DNA from: Maribacter caenipelagi
GTDB taxonomy: Bacteria > Bacteroidota > Bacteroidia > Flavobacteriales > Flavobacteriaceae
Direction: 5' to 3'
DNA length: 64,000 nt
Assembly: GCF_004364175.1 (NCBI RefSeq)
Contig: NZ_SNZW01000013.1
Span: 124,001-188,000 of the forward strand
The position numbers and the translations under genes are program-made. Numbering within the stretch: position 1 is the stretch's first letter; every line of letters starts with the position of its first letter. Below the pieces are notes generated by a model. It was not told the origin of the DNA, made no database searches, and saw only the letters and a program-made list of their open reading frames with translations. Positions 1 through 8,703 of this stretch are shown here, piece after piece.

Positions 1-1247
1 ACAACTCGTATTTCTACCCATCGGTAACATTAAGTGGTATTGCCAGTGATATGTTCAATATGCCAGACTGGGTAACGTTTGCTAAAGTAAGGGCTGCTTA
101 TGCTGAAGTTGGTAATGATACCGATGCATATAGGTTACGTAGCTTCTATCAAAACGAAACTCCGTTCGACGGTTCTACGCCAATATTGACGGAATCATCT
201 TTAATACCGAATGCAGATTTAAAACCAGAGATTACAGGTTCTTACGAATTCGGTTTAGATCTACGCTTCCTGCAAAGCAGAATCAATTTAGATCTTACGT
301 ATTATGACAGTTCTACTAAAAACCAGATTATCAACATTAGTACAGATATCGCTAGTGGTTACAGTAGTCAATTGATTAATGCCGGTGAAGTTCGTAACTA
401 CGGTTTTGAAGCTATTGCGAACTTTGTTCCGGTACTTACAGATAACTTTAAATGGAGCTCAACGTTCAACTTTGCTACCAACAAAAGTGAAGTGACAGAT
501 TTAGGCGATGATATCCAGTTCACCTTAGCTTCAGCGAACGGGGCATATATTCAAGCTCGTGAAGGTGGTTCTATCAGTGCGATTTACGGTAGAGGTTTTC
601 AAAGGGTAGAAGATGAGGACAGCGAGTATTTTGGTCAAATGATCATCAATAATCAAGGTATTCCAGAACGTACGGATGATTTAGTTTACCAAGGCGATTA
701 TGCACCAGACTTTACTTTGGGCATGCAAAATACGTTTAAGTATAAGAATGTTGACCTAGGATTTTTGATCGATACCAGACAAGGTGGTATCGTAGTTTCT
801 AGAACAAAAACCATTGGTAGTACTTCTGGTCAATTGCAAGAAACATTGGAAGGTAGAGAAACAGGTATCGTTGCAGAAGGCGTAGTAAATACCGGTACTG
901 CAGAGAGTCCTAATTATGTGCCAAATACCGTAAATGTAGATGCTAGAACATTTAATAACAGATACTACGAGAGAGATAATGTTGAAGCTGCAAAATATGA
1001 TGCTTCTTACACTAAACTACGTGAGGTTTCTTTAGGGTATTCTTTCCCACAGAAAATGATCAACCAATTGCCTATTACCAATGCAAGAATTTCTGTAACA
1101 GGTAGAAACTTGATTTTATGGACAGATAACCCACATTTCGACCCTGAAACGGTTGGGGTATCGGGTGGTACGCTACAACCGGGTATAGAGAATATGTCTT
1201 ATCCAAGTTCACGTTCGTTTACCTTCAATTTACAGGTTAATTTCTAA
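1..1247 (+). CDS. SusC-like TonB-dependent outer-membrane receptor, C-terminal part (5' truncated by window edge)
   Basis: The reading frame is already open at base 3 and runs to the TAA at 1245-1247, so the gene starts outside the window. The visible 414 or so residues are the C-terminal part of the 22-strand barrel of a SusC/RagA receptor: alternating aromatic and polar strands, a SYEFGLDLRF-type strand, VSLGYSFP, a SVTGRNL strand and a terminal FNLQVNF ending in phenylalanine. SusC proteins import oligomeric nutrients across the outer membrane with a SusD lid, powered by TonB. The SusD partner follows 30 bases downstream. The substrate cannot be read from the barrel, but the downstream enzymes point to a phosphorus-containing compound rather than a glycan. 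The internal ATG at 51 is not the start. Confidence 0.95.
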   Translation, partial: NSYFYPSVTLSGIASDMFNMPDWVTFAKVRAAYAEVGNDTDAYRLRSFYQNETPFDGSTPILTESSLIPNADLKPEITGSYEFGLDLRFLQSRINLDLTYYDSSTKNQIINISTDIASGYSSQLINAGEVRNYGFEAIANFVPVLTDNFKWSSTFNFATNKSEVTDLGDDIQFTLASANGAYIQAREGGSISAIYGRGFQRVEDEDSEYFGQMIINNQGIPERTDDLVYQGDYAPDFTLGMQNTFKYKNVDLGFLIDTRQGGIVVSRTKTIGSTSGQLQETLEGRETGIVAEGVVNTGTAESPNYVPNTVNVDARTFNNRYYERDNVEAAKYDASYTKLREVSLGYSFPQKMINQLPITNARISVTGRNLILWTDNPHFDPETVGVSGGTLQPGIENMSYPSSRSFTFNLQVNF

Positions 1248-1277
1248 GAGTAGAAGAAACTATTAATTAAAGAAATC

Positions 1278-2831
1278 ATGAAAAAAACACTATTAATTAT
1301 ATGTTCTTTAGTACTGGCGGTAAGCTGTACCGAAGATTTTGAAACGATCAATATAAACCCTAACTATCCTGCTTCTGCTGAGCCAGGTTTATTATTGCCG
1401 GGCGTACAAAGAGAGATGGCTTACAATTGGGGCGATCAAGGTTGGGAAGAAGGTTTTACCGTAGTACAATATGGGGCTAGACTGCAGTTTACCAGTGGTG
1501 ATACTTATAACTGGTCTCCTTCCGGTGATCCTTATGATAACGCTTATGCTTCTTTAAGAGATGTAGAAAATATTATTAGGGATACCGAAGCTAACGAAGA
1601 TGCCCAGAATTATTACGGCGTTGCCTTGGTGATGAAATCTTGGATCTATTCTTATGTTACCGATGCTTACGGAGATGTGCCTTACTCAGAAGCTACCATG
1701 GGTATTGAGAATGGTAATGTTACTCCTGCTTTTGATGCTCAAAGTGCTATATATGCCGGTATTTTGGCAGATTTAGAAACTGCGAATACGGTTTTGACAG
1801 ATGCCGATAATATTTCAGGTGATATTTTTTACGATGGCGATATTGAAAAATGGAGAAAATTTGCCAATTCGTTAAGATTGCGTTTGTTAATGAGAATCAG
1901 TGATGTGGATAATGCAACCGCAGTAGCTGGTATGACTCAAATTACGAGTAATCCTTCTGCATACCCTATTTTTGAGAGTAATGAGGATATGACTTTCGTG
2001 GCATGGAATTCAGATAACCCACAGCCAAAATATGACACACGTAGTGGTAGTTTTGATGAGGTTCGTTTAAGCCAAACCTTAGAAACTCGCTTAAAGGATT
2101 TGAACGATAACAGATTGTATGTTTTCGCACAGCCTACTACAGCTTCTGAAAAGGGAATTTTCTCTGAAGATTTTGATGATTATGTAGGTATGCCAAATGG
2201 TTTGGATGATGAGGCTGCATTAGGCTACAGTCCGTCTGAAAACCCAGATGAGTCCGGATCAAATTTCATTTCCAGATTGGGTATTTTGTTAGGTTGTAGA
2301 GCATGTAACCCAGAGCAGGCATCTGCTACCGCTTCACAGACCATTATCATGAGCTATTCTGAACTACAGTTCATTTTGGCAGAGGCTGCGGAAAGAGGAT
2401 TCATTTCTGCAGGTGATGCGGCAACGTACTATGAAAACGGAATTAGAGCTTCTTTTGAGTATTACACAGAAAGAGTTGCTGCTGGCGGATGGTCTGATAT
2501 TGCAAACGCTATGCAAGCAACGGATCTTGATGCCTATGTAGCGCAAGATGCCGTAGCTCTTACGGGCGATGCCGATGACAACCTGGCTAAAATTGCACTT
2601 CAAAAATGGATTTCTCTTTTCTATACCGGTTTTGAAGGCTGGTCCGATTGGAGAAGAACGGGAATGCCAGAGGTAATTCCTGGTCCAGATGCCGTGAACG
2701 ATGGTATGGTACCGGTTCGTTTTCAATATCCTAATTCTGTAAAATCCACGAACAGCGAAAACTACAATGCCGCTGTACAAAGTATGGGTGCAGATGATAT
2801 TAATACCAAACTTTGGTGGGATGTTGATTAA
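1278..2831 (+). CDS. SusD/RagB-family nutrient-binding outer-membrane lipoprotein
   Basis: A 517-residue SusD-like protein, most like the SusD-like_2 subgroup. A lipoprotein signal ends at Cys17 (VLAVSC), followed by the typical EDFETIN and NPNYP start. Helical TPR-like segments follow (YYGVALVMKSWIYSYVTDAYGDVPYSEA) in the scaffold seen in SusD proteins, and the C-terminal part carries SELQFILAEAAERG and the tryptophan-rich GWSDWRRTG motif. It should sit on the cell surface as the lid of the upstream SusC barrel and capture the substrate. It lies 30 bases after susC, and the next gene starts inside its last codons, so translation of the two is probably coupled. Confidence 0.95.
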   Translation: MKKTLLIICSLVLAVSCTEDFETININPNYPASAEPGLLLPGVQREMAYNWGDQGWEEGFTVVQYGARLQFTSGDTYNWSPSGDPYDNAYASLRDVENIIRDTEANEDAQNYYGVALVMKSWIYSYVTDAYGDVPYSEATMGIENGNVTPAFDAQSAIYAGILADLETANTVLTDADNISGDIFYDGDIEKWRKFANSLRLRLLMRISDVDNATAVAGMTQITSNPSAYPIFESNEDMTFVAWNSDNPQPKYDTRSGSFDEVRLSQTLETRLKDLNDNRLYVFAQPTTASEKGIFSEDFDDYVGMPNGLDDEAALGYSPSENPDESGSNFISRLGILLGCRACNPEQASATASQTIIMSYSELQFILAEAAERGFISAGDAATYYENGIRASFEYYTERVAAGGWSDIANAMQATDLDAYVAQDAVALTGDADDNLAKIALQKWISLFYTGFEGWSDWRRTGMPEVIPGPDAVNDGMVPVRFQYPNSVKSTNSENYNAAVQSMGADDINTKLWWDVD

Positions 2832-4485
2832 GCATAGGATTAAAAAATACTCTTCAATTATTGCACTGACCATAGGGATGACCTCCCTATGGTCTTGTGA
2901 TTATGACAAGTTGGATAATATGGGTGCGGAAAATACCCATGTTGTGGTCATCGGTTTTGATGGGTTGAGTCCCGACGGACTCCAGAATGCAGATACGCCT
3001 ACTTTCGATAAATTGATGCTAGAAGGTGCATCTACAATGCACGCTAGGGCAGTTTTGCCAACAAGTTCAAGCACCAATTGGGCTTCTATGATCATGGGTG
3101 CAGGACCAGAGCAACACGGTATTACTTCCAATTCATGGGAGAAGGATAATTTAGTTTTACCGGCAGTTACGCAGAGCGAACCGTTTTTATTTCCTAGTAT
3201 TTTTCATTTAATCCGTGAACAACGAAAATCGGAGAAAATCGGAGCCATTTATCATTGGGGCGGTTTTGGTCGTTTATTTGAAAAAAGTGCCGTTGATTTT
3301 GACGAAAATCCGGCTACGGAAGAAGAGACTGCCGTAAATGCCAGTAGTTATATTAAAGTAGAACAACCGTTATTTACGTTTATTCATTTTGACCATATTG
3401 ACCACGCAGGTCATGAGTTTGGGCATGGTACAAAAGAGTATTATACATCTGTTCAAAAAGGAGATTCATTATTGGCTGAGATTATGAAAGCGATAGCGGA
3501 ATCTGATATGGCAGATAATACCATGGTCATCATTAGTTCCGATCACGGGGGTACAGGAAAAGGGCACGGTGGTGAATCTATGGATGAAATAGAAATACCA
3601 TTTATCCTTTGGGGAAAGGGTATTAAAAAGAACTACCAAATTAAATACCCGGTATATCAATACGACAATGCAGCAACCGTTGCACATGCATTACGTATAA
3701 AAACACCGCGTGCTTGGATAGGTAGACCTGTTATTGAAGCATTTGAGGGCGAAAAAATAGAAGATGATTATCCTGTTTTGGTACAATTGAAAGACCCAGA
3801 ATTGTCTAATCCGGCAAAAGGCTATGCTGCTGAAGGCGGATTGTTCAATGATTCTGTTGAACTCATTTTAAAGAATCCGAATTCGGTAGGTGAAGTAAAG
3901 TATACATTAGATGGAAATATGCCCAATAGTGATGCCGACACTTTTTCGTCACCCGTAGTGCTTACAGAAAACACGGTGGTTAAAAGTGCTGTTTTTGTAG
4001 ACGGTACATTGAGTAGCGGGGTAAAAGAAGCGTATTTCAGAATTAAACCAGTGACATTAAAAGCTCCTGTTTCTTATGAGGTTTTTCATTTGGATAACCT
4101 GTCGTTTATTCCATCCATCGGCAATAGAAAACCAGATGCCACAGGTGCCGTATTCGAATTTTCATCGGAAGAGGTGGGTCAACATATTCAATCAAATACG
4201 TTGTTCCGCTTTAAAAGTATACTTGAAATACCTACGGATGACAACTATAATTTTGCCATAAGATCAGATGATGGTAGTCAGTTATTTATTGATGGTGATT
4301 TGGTGGTAGATAACGATGGTGACCACGGCGTAAGAACAAAAAACGGAAGCATTGAACTTGAAAAAGGGAAGCATACCGTTGAGGTACTTTGGTTTAATGG
4401 TGGAGGTGATGCTTGGTTAGATGTGTATGTGAAAAGTAGTGAAATGCCCAATCAGATCTTGTCGACCAATCTTTTAAGAAACTAA
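2821..4485 (+). CDS. Alkaline-phosphatase-superfamily lipoprotein (type I phosphodiesterase/nucleotide pyrophosphatase-like) with CHB_HEX_C-like and PA14-like domains
   Basis: I chose ATG 2821, which overlaps the susD stop by 11 bases, because it gives a clean lipoprotein signal ending SLWSC (Cys26); a longer frame from 2767 would only read through susD. The protein has 554 residues. Residues 35-340 hold the phosphatase fold: VIGFDG (metal Asp), PTSSSTNWASMIMG (nucleophile loop), FDHIDHAGHEFGH and SSDHGGTGKGHGG (metal ligands). A domain around residues 350-430 resembles the chitobiase/hexosaminidase C-terminal fold (VKYTLDG, VVKSAVF), and a PA14-like domain fills 440-550 (YNFAIRSDDGSQLFIDG). 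It probably removes phosphate or cleaves a phosphodiester or phosphonate at the surface or in the periplasm. The nucleophile position looks like Ser rather than the usual Thr. Confidence 0.9.
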   Translation: MLIKHRIKKYSSIIALTIGMTSLWSCDYDKLDNMGAENTHVVVIGFDGLSPDGLQNADTPTFDKLMLEGASTMHARAVLPTSSSTNWASMIMGAGPEQHGITSNSWEKDNLVLPAVTQSEPFLFPSIFHLIREQRKSEKIGAIYHWGGFGRLFEKSAVDFDENPATEEETAVNASSYIKVEQPLFTFIHFDHIDHAGHEFGHGTKEYYTSVQKGDSLLAEIMKAIAESDMADNTMVIISSDHGGTGKGHGGESMDEIEIPFILWGKGIKKNYQIKYPVYQYDNAATVAHALRIKTPRAWIGRPVIEAFEGEKIEDDYPVLVQLKDPELSNPAKGYAAEGGLFNDSVELILKNPNSVGEVKYTLDGNMPNSDADTFSSPVVLTENTVVKSAVFVDGTLSSGVKEAYFRIKPVTLKAPVSYEVFHLDNLSFIPSIGNRKPDATGAVFEFSSEEVGQHIQSNTLFRFKSILEIPTDDNYNFAIRSDDGSQLFIDGDLVVDNDGDHGVRTKNGSIELEKGKHTVEVLWFNGGGDAWLDVYVKSSEMPNQILSTNLLRN

Positions 4486-4487
4486 CA

Positions 4488-5765
4488 TTGAAAAGGTACA
4501 AATATCTCTTAGTTATACAGATTCTTTTGGTATCGGCATTTTGTTATTCTCAGGGTATCGATAAACAATTACCCAGCTGGGAAGAGGGAATAATGGATAT
4601 TCACCATATCAATACAGGTAGGGGAGATGCCGCTTTTGCCATTTTACCGGACGGTACTACTTTATTGATCGATGCTGGCGATATGTCTGAGACCCACCCG
4701 AGAACACTGTCGGCAAGAAATGCACCTAGATTGCCAAATACCAATAAAACAGCACCAGAGTGGATCGTTGATTACATGCATCAATTTTTTCCGAAAGGAT
4801 ATAAAAAACAACTGGATTATGCGCTGATCACACACTATCATGATGATCATTTTGGTGAATTGGATAGTTTAAGGATAAAAGCCGAAAATGGTGATTATAG
4901 GCTCACTGGTATTACCGAAGTAGGCAATAAGTTTCCTATACATAAAATATTGGATAGAGGCTTTACATACCCCATTAATTTACGTAACCCCGAGATTCAA
5001 AATCAAGAAAGGTTTCAAAATGATGCCTATGGTATGGTGCCGACGCTTAAGAACTATTGGAAGTTTCTATCGGCTGAACAAACTCGAAATGGTTTGGTAC
5101 ACGAGCAATTGATACCAGGGCAAAATAACCAGATCGCTTTGGTGAACAAAGCGAAAAAGTATCACAATTTTAATATTCGCAATATTGCCGTAAACGGAAC
5201 AGTTTGGACGGGGGTAGGTAATGATACATTGTCTCTCTTTTCAAAAGGGGAATACCCAGGTGAGAATAATTTGAGTACCTGTATTAAAATTAGCTATGGT
5301 AAGTTCGATTATTTTACCGGTGGAGATATAAGTGGAGTAAATGGTATAGGTGCTACCGATGATAATTCTGTGGAATCTCATATTGCACCCGTTATTGGAG
5401 CGGTAGATGTGGCAACCTTAAATCACCATGGCAATCGCGATTCGCAGAATGATGTCTACGTGCGCACATTGAGACCACGGGTATGGATTCAACAAAACTG
5501 GTCATCAGACCACCCAGGTGATGAAGTATTGAGAAGAATAACATCCAAAGAACTATATCCCGGAGAACGTGACATTTTTTCTAACGTCATGTTACAGGCA
5601 AATAAAGATGTTATTGGTGGTAGATTAAATCAATACAAAAGTCAAAATGGTCATATAGTGCTACGCGTATATCCTAATGGAAATAGCTACGCCATTTTTG
5701 TACTTGATGATACCACGGATAAAAGAGAAATAACCGCAAAATTCGGACCGTATGAAGCAAGATAA
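4488..5765 (+). CDS. Secreted metallo-beta-lactamase-fold hydrolase (ComEC/Rec2-like MBL domain)
   Basis: This 425-residue protein starts at a TTG two bases after the preceding stop; no ATG is available before the signal peptide (YLLVIQILLVSAFCYSQG), so TTG is taken as the start. The MBL fold is clear: HHINTGRGDA and TLLIDAGD strands, then the metal motif THYHDDHFGE at about residues 113-122, FTGGD and the late LNHHGNRDS histidine motif. This type resembles the competence-protein ComEC hydrolase domain and secreted phosphodiesterases of the family. It is likely periplasmic and, by context, acts on a phosphoester in the same pathway as its neighbours. The substrate is unknown. The next gene starts 14 bases before its stop. 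Confidence 0.9.
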   Translation: MKRYKYLLVIQILLVSAFCYSQGIDKQLPSWEEGIMDIHHINTGRGDAAFAILPDGTTLLIDAGDMSETHPRTLSARNAPRLPNTNKTAPEWIVDYMHQFFPKGYKKQLDYALITHYHDDHFGELDSLRIKAENGDYRLTGITEVGNKFPIHKILDRGFTYPINLRNPEIQNQERFQNDAYGMVPTLKNYWKFLSAEQTRNGLVHEQLIPGQNNQIALVNKAKKYHNFNIRNIAVNGTVWTGVGNDTLSLFSKGEYPGENNLSTCIKISYGKFDYFTGGDISGVNGIGATDDNSVESHIAPVIGAVDVATLNHHGNRDSQNDVYVRTLRPRVWIQQNWSSDHPGDEVLRRITSKELYPGERDIFSNVMLQANKDVIGGRLNQYKSQNGHIVLRVYPNGNSYAIFVLDDTTDKREITAKFGPYEAR

Positions 5766-7104
5766 ACTACAGAACAAGCGTACTGAAGGCGATATTAATC
5801 TGACGGCAGCGAGGAAAGAATGGCATGAAAGCATTACCGATCCTAAAACCTTAAAATTATTGGAAAAAGATGCGCGTTTCTTTTTTCATCAAGCATTATC
5901 AACTCCGTGCTTAGACGTGCTTGGTAATTGTAACGGCGCACATATAGAAAATATATCGGGTAAGCGCTATCTTGATTTTCATGGTAACAATGTGCATCAA
6001 TTAGGATTTTCGCATCCTAAGTTGGTAAAGCGTTTAACCGAGCAATTGCAAGGCTTGTCTTTTTCTACCCGAAGATATACGAATGAGCCTGCTATAAAAT
6101 TTGCAGAGAAGCTCTCCTCCTTACTTCCTTCAGATTTAAATCGGGTTTTAATGACCCCAAATGGTAGTTCGGCAATCGGTATTGCCCTAAAACTTGCACG
6201 AGCCATTACGGGCAAGTTTAAAGTGGTCTCTTTCTGGGATTCTTTTCATGGCGCTTCTTTAGATGCGATCAGTGTTGGTGGCGAAGCGGTTTTTAGGGAG
6301 TATATGGGGCCCATGATGCCGGGAGTTGAACGTGTTCCGCCACCGGTAACCTATCGCGGAATTTTTGAAGGTAATGAAGCCAAATGTTTGGAGCATTTAG
6401 AATATGTTTTCGCCAAAGAAGGTGATATTGGAGCCTTTGTTGCCGAAACCGTAAGAAATACCGATGTACAATTACCATCTGTAGGGTTTTGGAAAGAAGC
6501 ACGTGCCCTGTGCGATAAATATGGGGTGGTACTTATTTTAGATGAAATTCCCATTGCCTTAGGTAGAACAGGTAAAATGTTCGCTTTTGAACATTATGAC
6601 ATTGAACCCGATATTCTTTGTTTGGGCAAAGGATTGGGAGGCGGAATTTTTCCTCAGGCATGTATCGTTACAAGAGATAGGTATAACACATTCCCAGATA
6701 TTTCATTGGGTCATTATACCCATGAGAAAAGTCCGTTAGGTGCCATGGCAGCTTTAACTACCTTAGAAATTATTGAGGACGAAAAAATCTTGCATAAGGT
6801 TGCCGGTGACTCGCTGAACATGTGTACATCAATGACCATATTAAAAGAAAAGTACGAACTGATTGGTGATATACGTGGTCGCGGCTTACTGTGGGGTGTT
6901 GAGTTAGTTACCGATAGGGAAACAAAAGAAAAGGCGGTGCAGCAAGCAGAACAGGTAATGTACGAATGCCTTAAAAACGGATTGAGTTTTAAGGTGTCTG
7001 CCGGCAACGTACTACAGTTGGCGCCAGCTTTGACCATCTCAAGAAAAGAGCTAAAAGAAGCCTTGATAATTTTAGAAAATGCACTGGAAAGTGCGAGTAA
7101 TTAG
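5752..7104 (+). CDS. Class III PLP-dependent aminotransferase-fold enzyme, possibly a phosphonate/phospho-amine lyase (PbfA-like)
   Basis: A 450-residue cytosolic enzyme without a signal peptide. It shows the class III layout: cofactor phosphate loop TPNGSSAIGIALKLAR, the aromatic FWDSFHGASLDA region, the DEIPIALGRTGKMFAFEHY aspartate motif and the Schiff-base lysine in CLGKGLGGG (Lys293). The DEIP motif replaces the DEVQ of classical transaminases. Within class III, one subgroup contains lyases for phosphorylated or phosphonylated amines: ethanolamine-phosphate phospho-lyase, phosphohydroxylysine phospho-lyase and PbfA, the (R)-1-hydroxy-2-aminoethylphosphonate ammonia-lyase. Sitting among two alkaline-phosphatase-superfamily enzymes and a phosphoesterase, a role of that kind is attractive, but it is inference; a plain transaminase is not excluded. 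Its start overlaps the previous gene by 14 bases. Confidence 0.85.
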   Translation: MKQDKLQNKRTEGDINLTAARKEWHESITDPKTLKLLEKDARFFFHQALSTPCLDVLGNCNGAHIENISGKRYLDFHGNNVHQLGFSHPKLVKRLTEQLQGLSFSTRRYTNEPAIKFAEKLSSLLPSDLNRVLMTPNGSSAIGIALKLARAITGKFKVVSFWDSFHGASLDAISVGGEAVFREYMGPMMPGVERVPPPVTYRGIFEGNEAKCLEHLEYVFAKEGDIGAFVAETVRNTDVQLPSVGFWKEARALCDKYGVVLILDEIPIALGRTGKMFAFEHYDIEPDILCLGKGLGGGIFPQACIVTRDRYNTFPDISLGHYTHEKSPLGAMAALTTLEIIEDEKILHKVAGDSLNMCTSMTILKEKYELIGDIRGRGLLWGVELVTDRETKEKAVQQAEQVMYECLKNGLSFKVSAGNVLQLAPALTISRKELKEALIILENALESASN

Positions 7105-7110
7105 ATACGT

Positions 7111-8697
7111 ATGAAAACAATAAAATTTAATGTATTGGTTATCCTTTTATGGGGAACTGTTCTGAATGCCCAAAAAAAGGCAGCTTTTGTGGTTCAGCCT
7201 TATTTGCAAGATGCAAACCCTACCGAAATTACCGTTAAGTGGGAGACATCGTTAGGTGAAGAGAGTGTTGTGGAATATGGCACTTCACCAAAATTGGGGA
7301 AAAAGACAAACGGAAATGCTTATGATATTAACTTCGGTACTTCTCGTATTCATGAAGTACACCTAACCGGACTCAAAAGGTTTACTACGTATTATTATCG
7401 AGTAAAGACCGGTAAGTTGGTATCCGATATTTTTCAGTTTAAAACTCCTCCATTTGCTAGTGATAACGAATCGTTCAACTTTTTGGCGATGAGCGATATG
7501 CAAATAGATCATCAGAATCCAGATAAGTTCAATGAAATAGTAAATAAAGGAGTGCTTCCTTTTTTAAAGTCGGAATATGGTAATGACGTGCCAGATGATT
7601 TGGCAATGGTATTGATTCCTGGAGATTTGGTGGAGAACGGAGCAAAATATGAGCAATGGCAGAATGACTTCTTTGAGCCCGCGCAAAATCTATTTGCTGA
7701 AGTACCCGTATATCCTGTATTGGGGAATCATGAACGAAACTCCAACTATTATTTCAAGTATTTCAGTCTACCTAAGAATGGTACGGCTGCCTATGCAGAA
7801 CATTGGTGGTATAAAGATTATGGCAATACGAGAATCATCGGGCTGAATTCTAATGATGGTTATCGTGATAGTAGAGAACAATTTGCATGGTTAAAATCAT
7901 TGCTTGAAGAGACGGCTAAGAATGCGGAAATCGATTTTGTTTTCGCACAATTGCATCATCCGCATAAATCAGAATTATGGATTCCCGGTGAAGAGGAATC
8001 TTCTGGCAAAGTGGTAAAAATGTTAGAAGAGTTTACTACAAAAACCGGTAAACCCAGTTTGCACTTTTTTGGTCATACGCATGGCTATTCAAGAGGACAG
8101 TCTAAAGATCATAAACATCTTTGGGTCAACGTAGCCTCGGCAGGAGGCGCAATAGATAATTGGGGAGAATTTGAAGGTAGGGATTATGATGAGTTTAGCG
8201 TTACCCAAGATGAGTATGGTTTTGTTATGGTTGAGGTAGACGCCAATAAGAACAACCCTAAATTTACGATCAAAAGAATAAGCCGTGGTAACGAACACAA
8301 GTTCAGGGAAAATGAAAAGACCGATGAAATCGTTATCTACGCAAATGCACATAAACCTGATACTCCAGAAGCTATAGCATTTAATGGTAATGTGGAGTAC
8401 ACTGGAGGAATGTTAAAGGCGCAACCTTTTAAAAGCACGTTGAAAGATGCCTACCATGCGGCTTCGCACTGGCAAATAGCCACCATCGAAGATTTCAGTG
8501 ATTTGGTATTGGATAGTTGGAAGCAATCTGAAAACTGGTATTACGGGGAGAACAGGCAAAAAAATGATAACTTAACCGATGAGCCTACCAAAAGGCTAAA
8601 ACCAAATACCAATTATTATTGGCGTGTACGTTATAGAGACCAGCATTTAAATTGGAGCGATTGGTCAAAAACGCAGTCGTTTAAAACAAATAATTAA
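7111..8697 (+). CDS. Secreted purple-acid-phosphatase-like metallophosphoesterase with fibronectin-like domains
   Basis: A 528-residue protein with signal peptide (FNVLVILLWGTVLNAQ). Residues 25-115 form a purple-acid-phosphatase N-terminal/FN3-like domain (VQPYLQDANPTEITVKWET, VHLTGLKRFTTYYYRVKTG). The calcineurin-like catalytic domain follows with AMSDMQID (about residue 126), LIPGDLVENG, VLGNHERN (about 205), QLHHPHKSE and the GHTHGYSRG dimetal motif (about 320). A C-terminal domain ends in YYWRVRYRD and WSDWSKTQSF, again FN3-like. It should hydrolyse phosphomonoesters or diesters outside the cytoplasm. It lies six bases after the PLP-enzyme gene in the same operon. Confidence 0.92.
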   Translation: MKTIKFNVLVILLWGTVLNAQKKAAFVVQPYLQDANPTEITVKWETSLGEESVVEYGTSPKLGKKTNGNAYDINFGTSRIHEVHLTGLKRFTTYYYRVKTGKLVSDIFQFKTPPFASDNESFNFLAMSDMQIDHQNPDKFNEIVNKGVLPFLKSEYGNDVPDDLAMVLIPGDLVENGAKYEQWQNDFFEPAQNLFAEVPVYPVLGNHERNSNYYFKYFSLPKNGTAAYAEHWWYKDYGNTRIIGLNSNDGYRDSREQFAWLKSLLEETAKNAEIDFVFAQLHHPHKSELWIPGEEESSGKVVKMLEEFTTKTGKPSLHFFGHTHGYSRGQSKDHKHLWVNVASAGGAIDNWGEFEGRDYDEFSVTQDEYGFVMVEVDANKNNPKFTIKRISRGNEHKFRENEKTDEIVIYANAHKPDTPEAIAFNGNVEYTGGMLKAQPFKSTLKDAYHAASHWQIATIEDFSDLVLDSWKQSENWYYGENRQKNDNLTDEPTKRLKPNTNYYWRVRYRDQHLNWSDWSKTQSFKTNN

Positions 8698-8703
8698 TTG
8701 ATT

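Noticed and set aside
2364-2873. 169-codon minus-strand frame opposite susD
   Set aside because: It lies fully over susD and the start of the phosphatase gene, has no recognisable domain and is a shadow of the coding strand.
6714-7037. 107-codon minus-strand frame inside the PLP-enzyme gene
   Set aside because: Antisense shadow with serine/proline-rich low-information composition.
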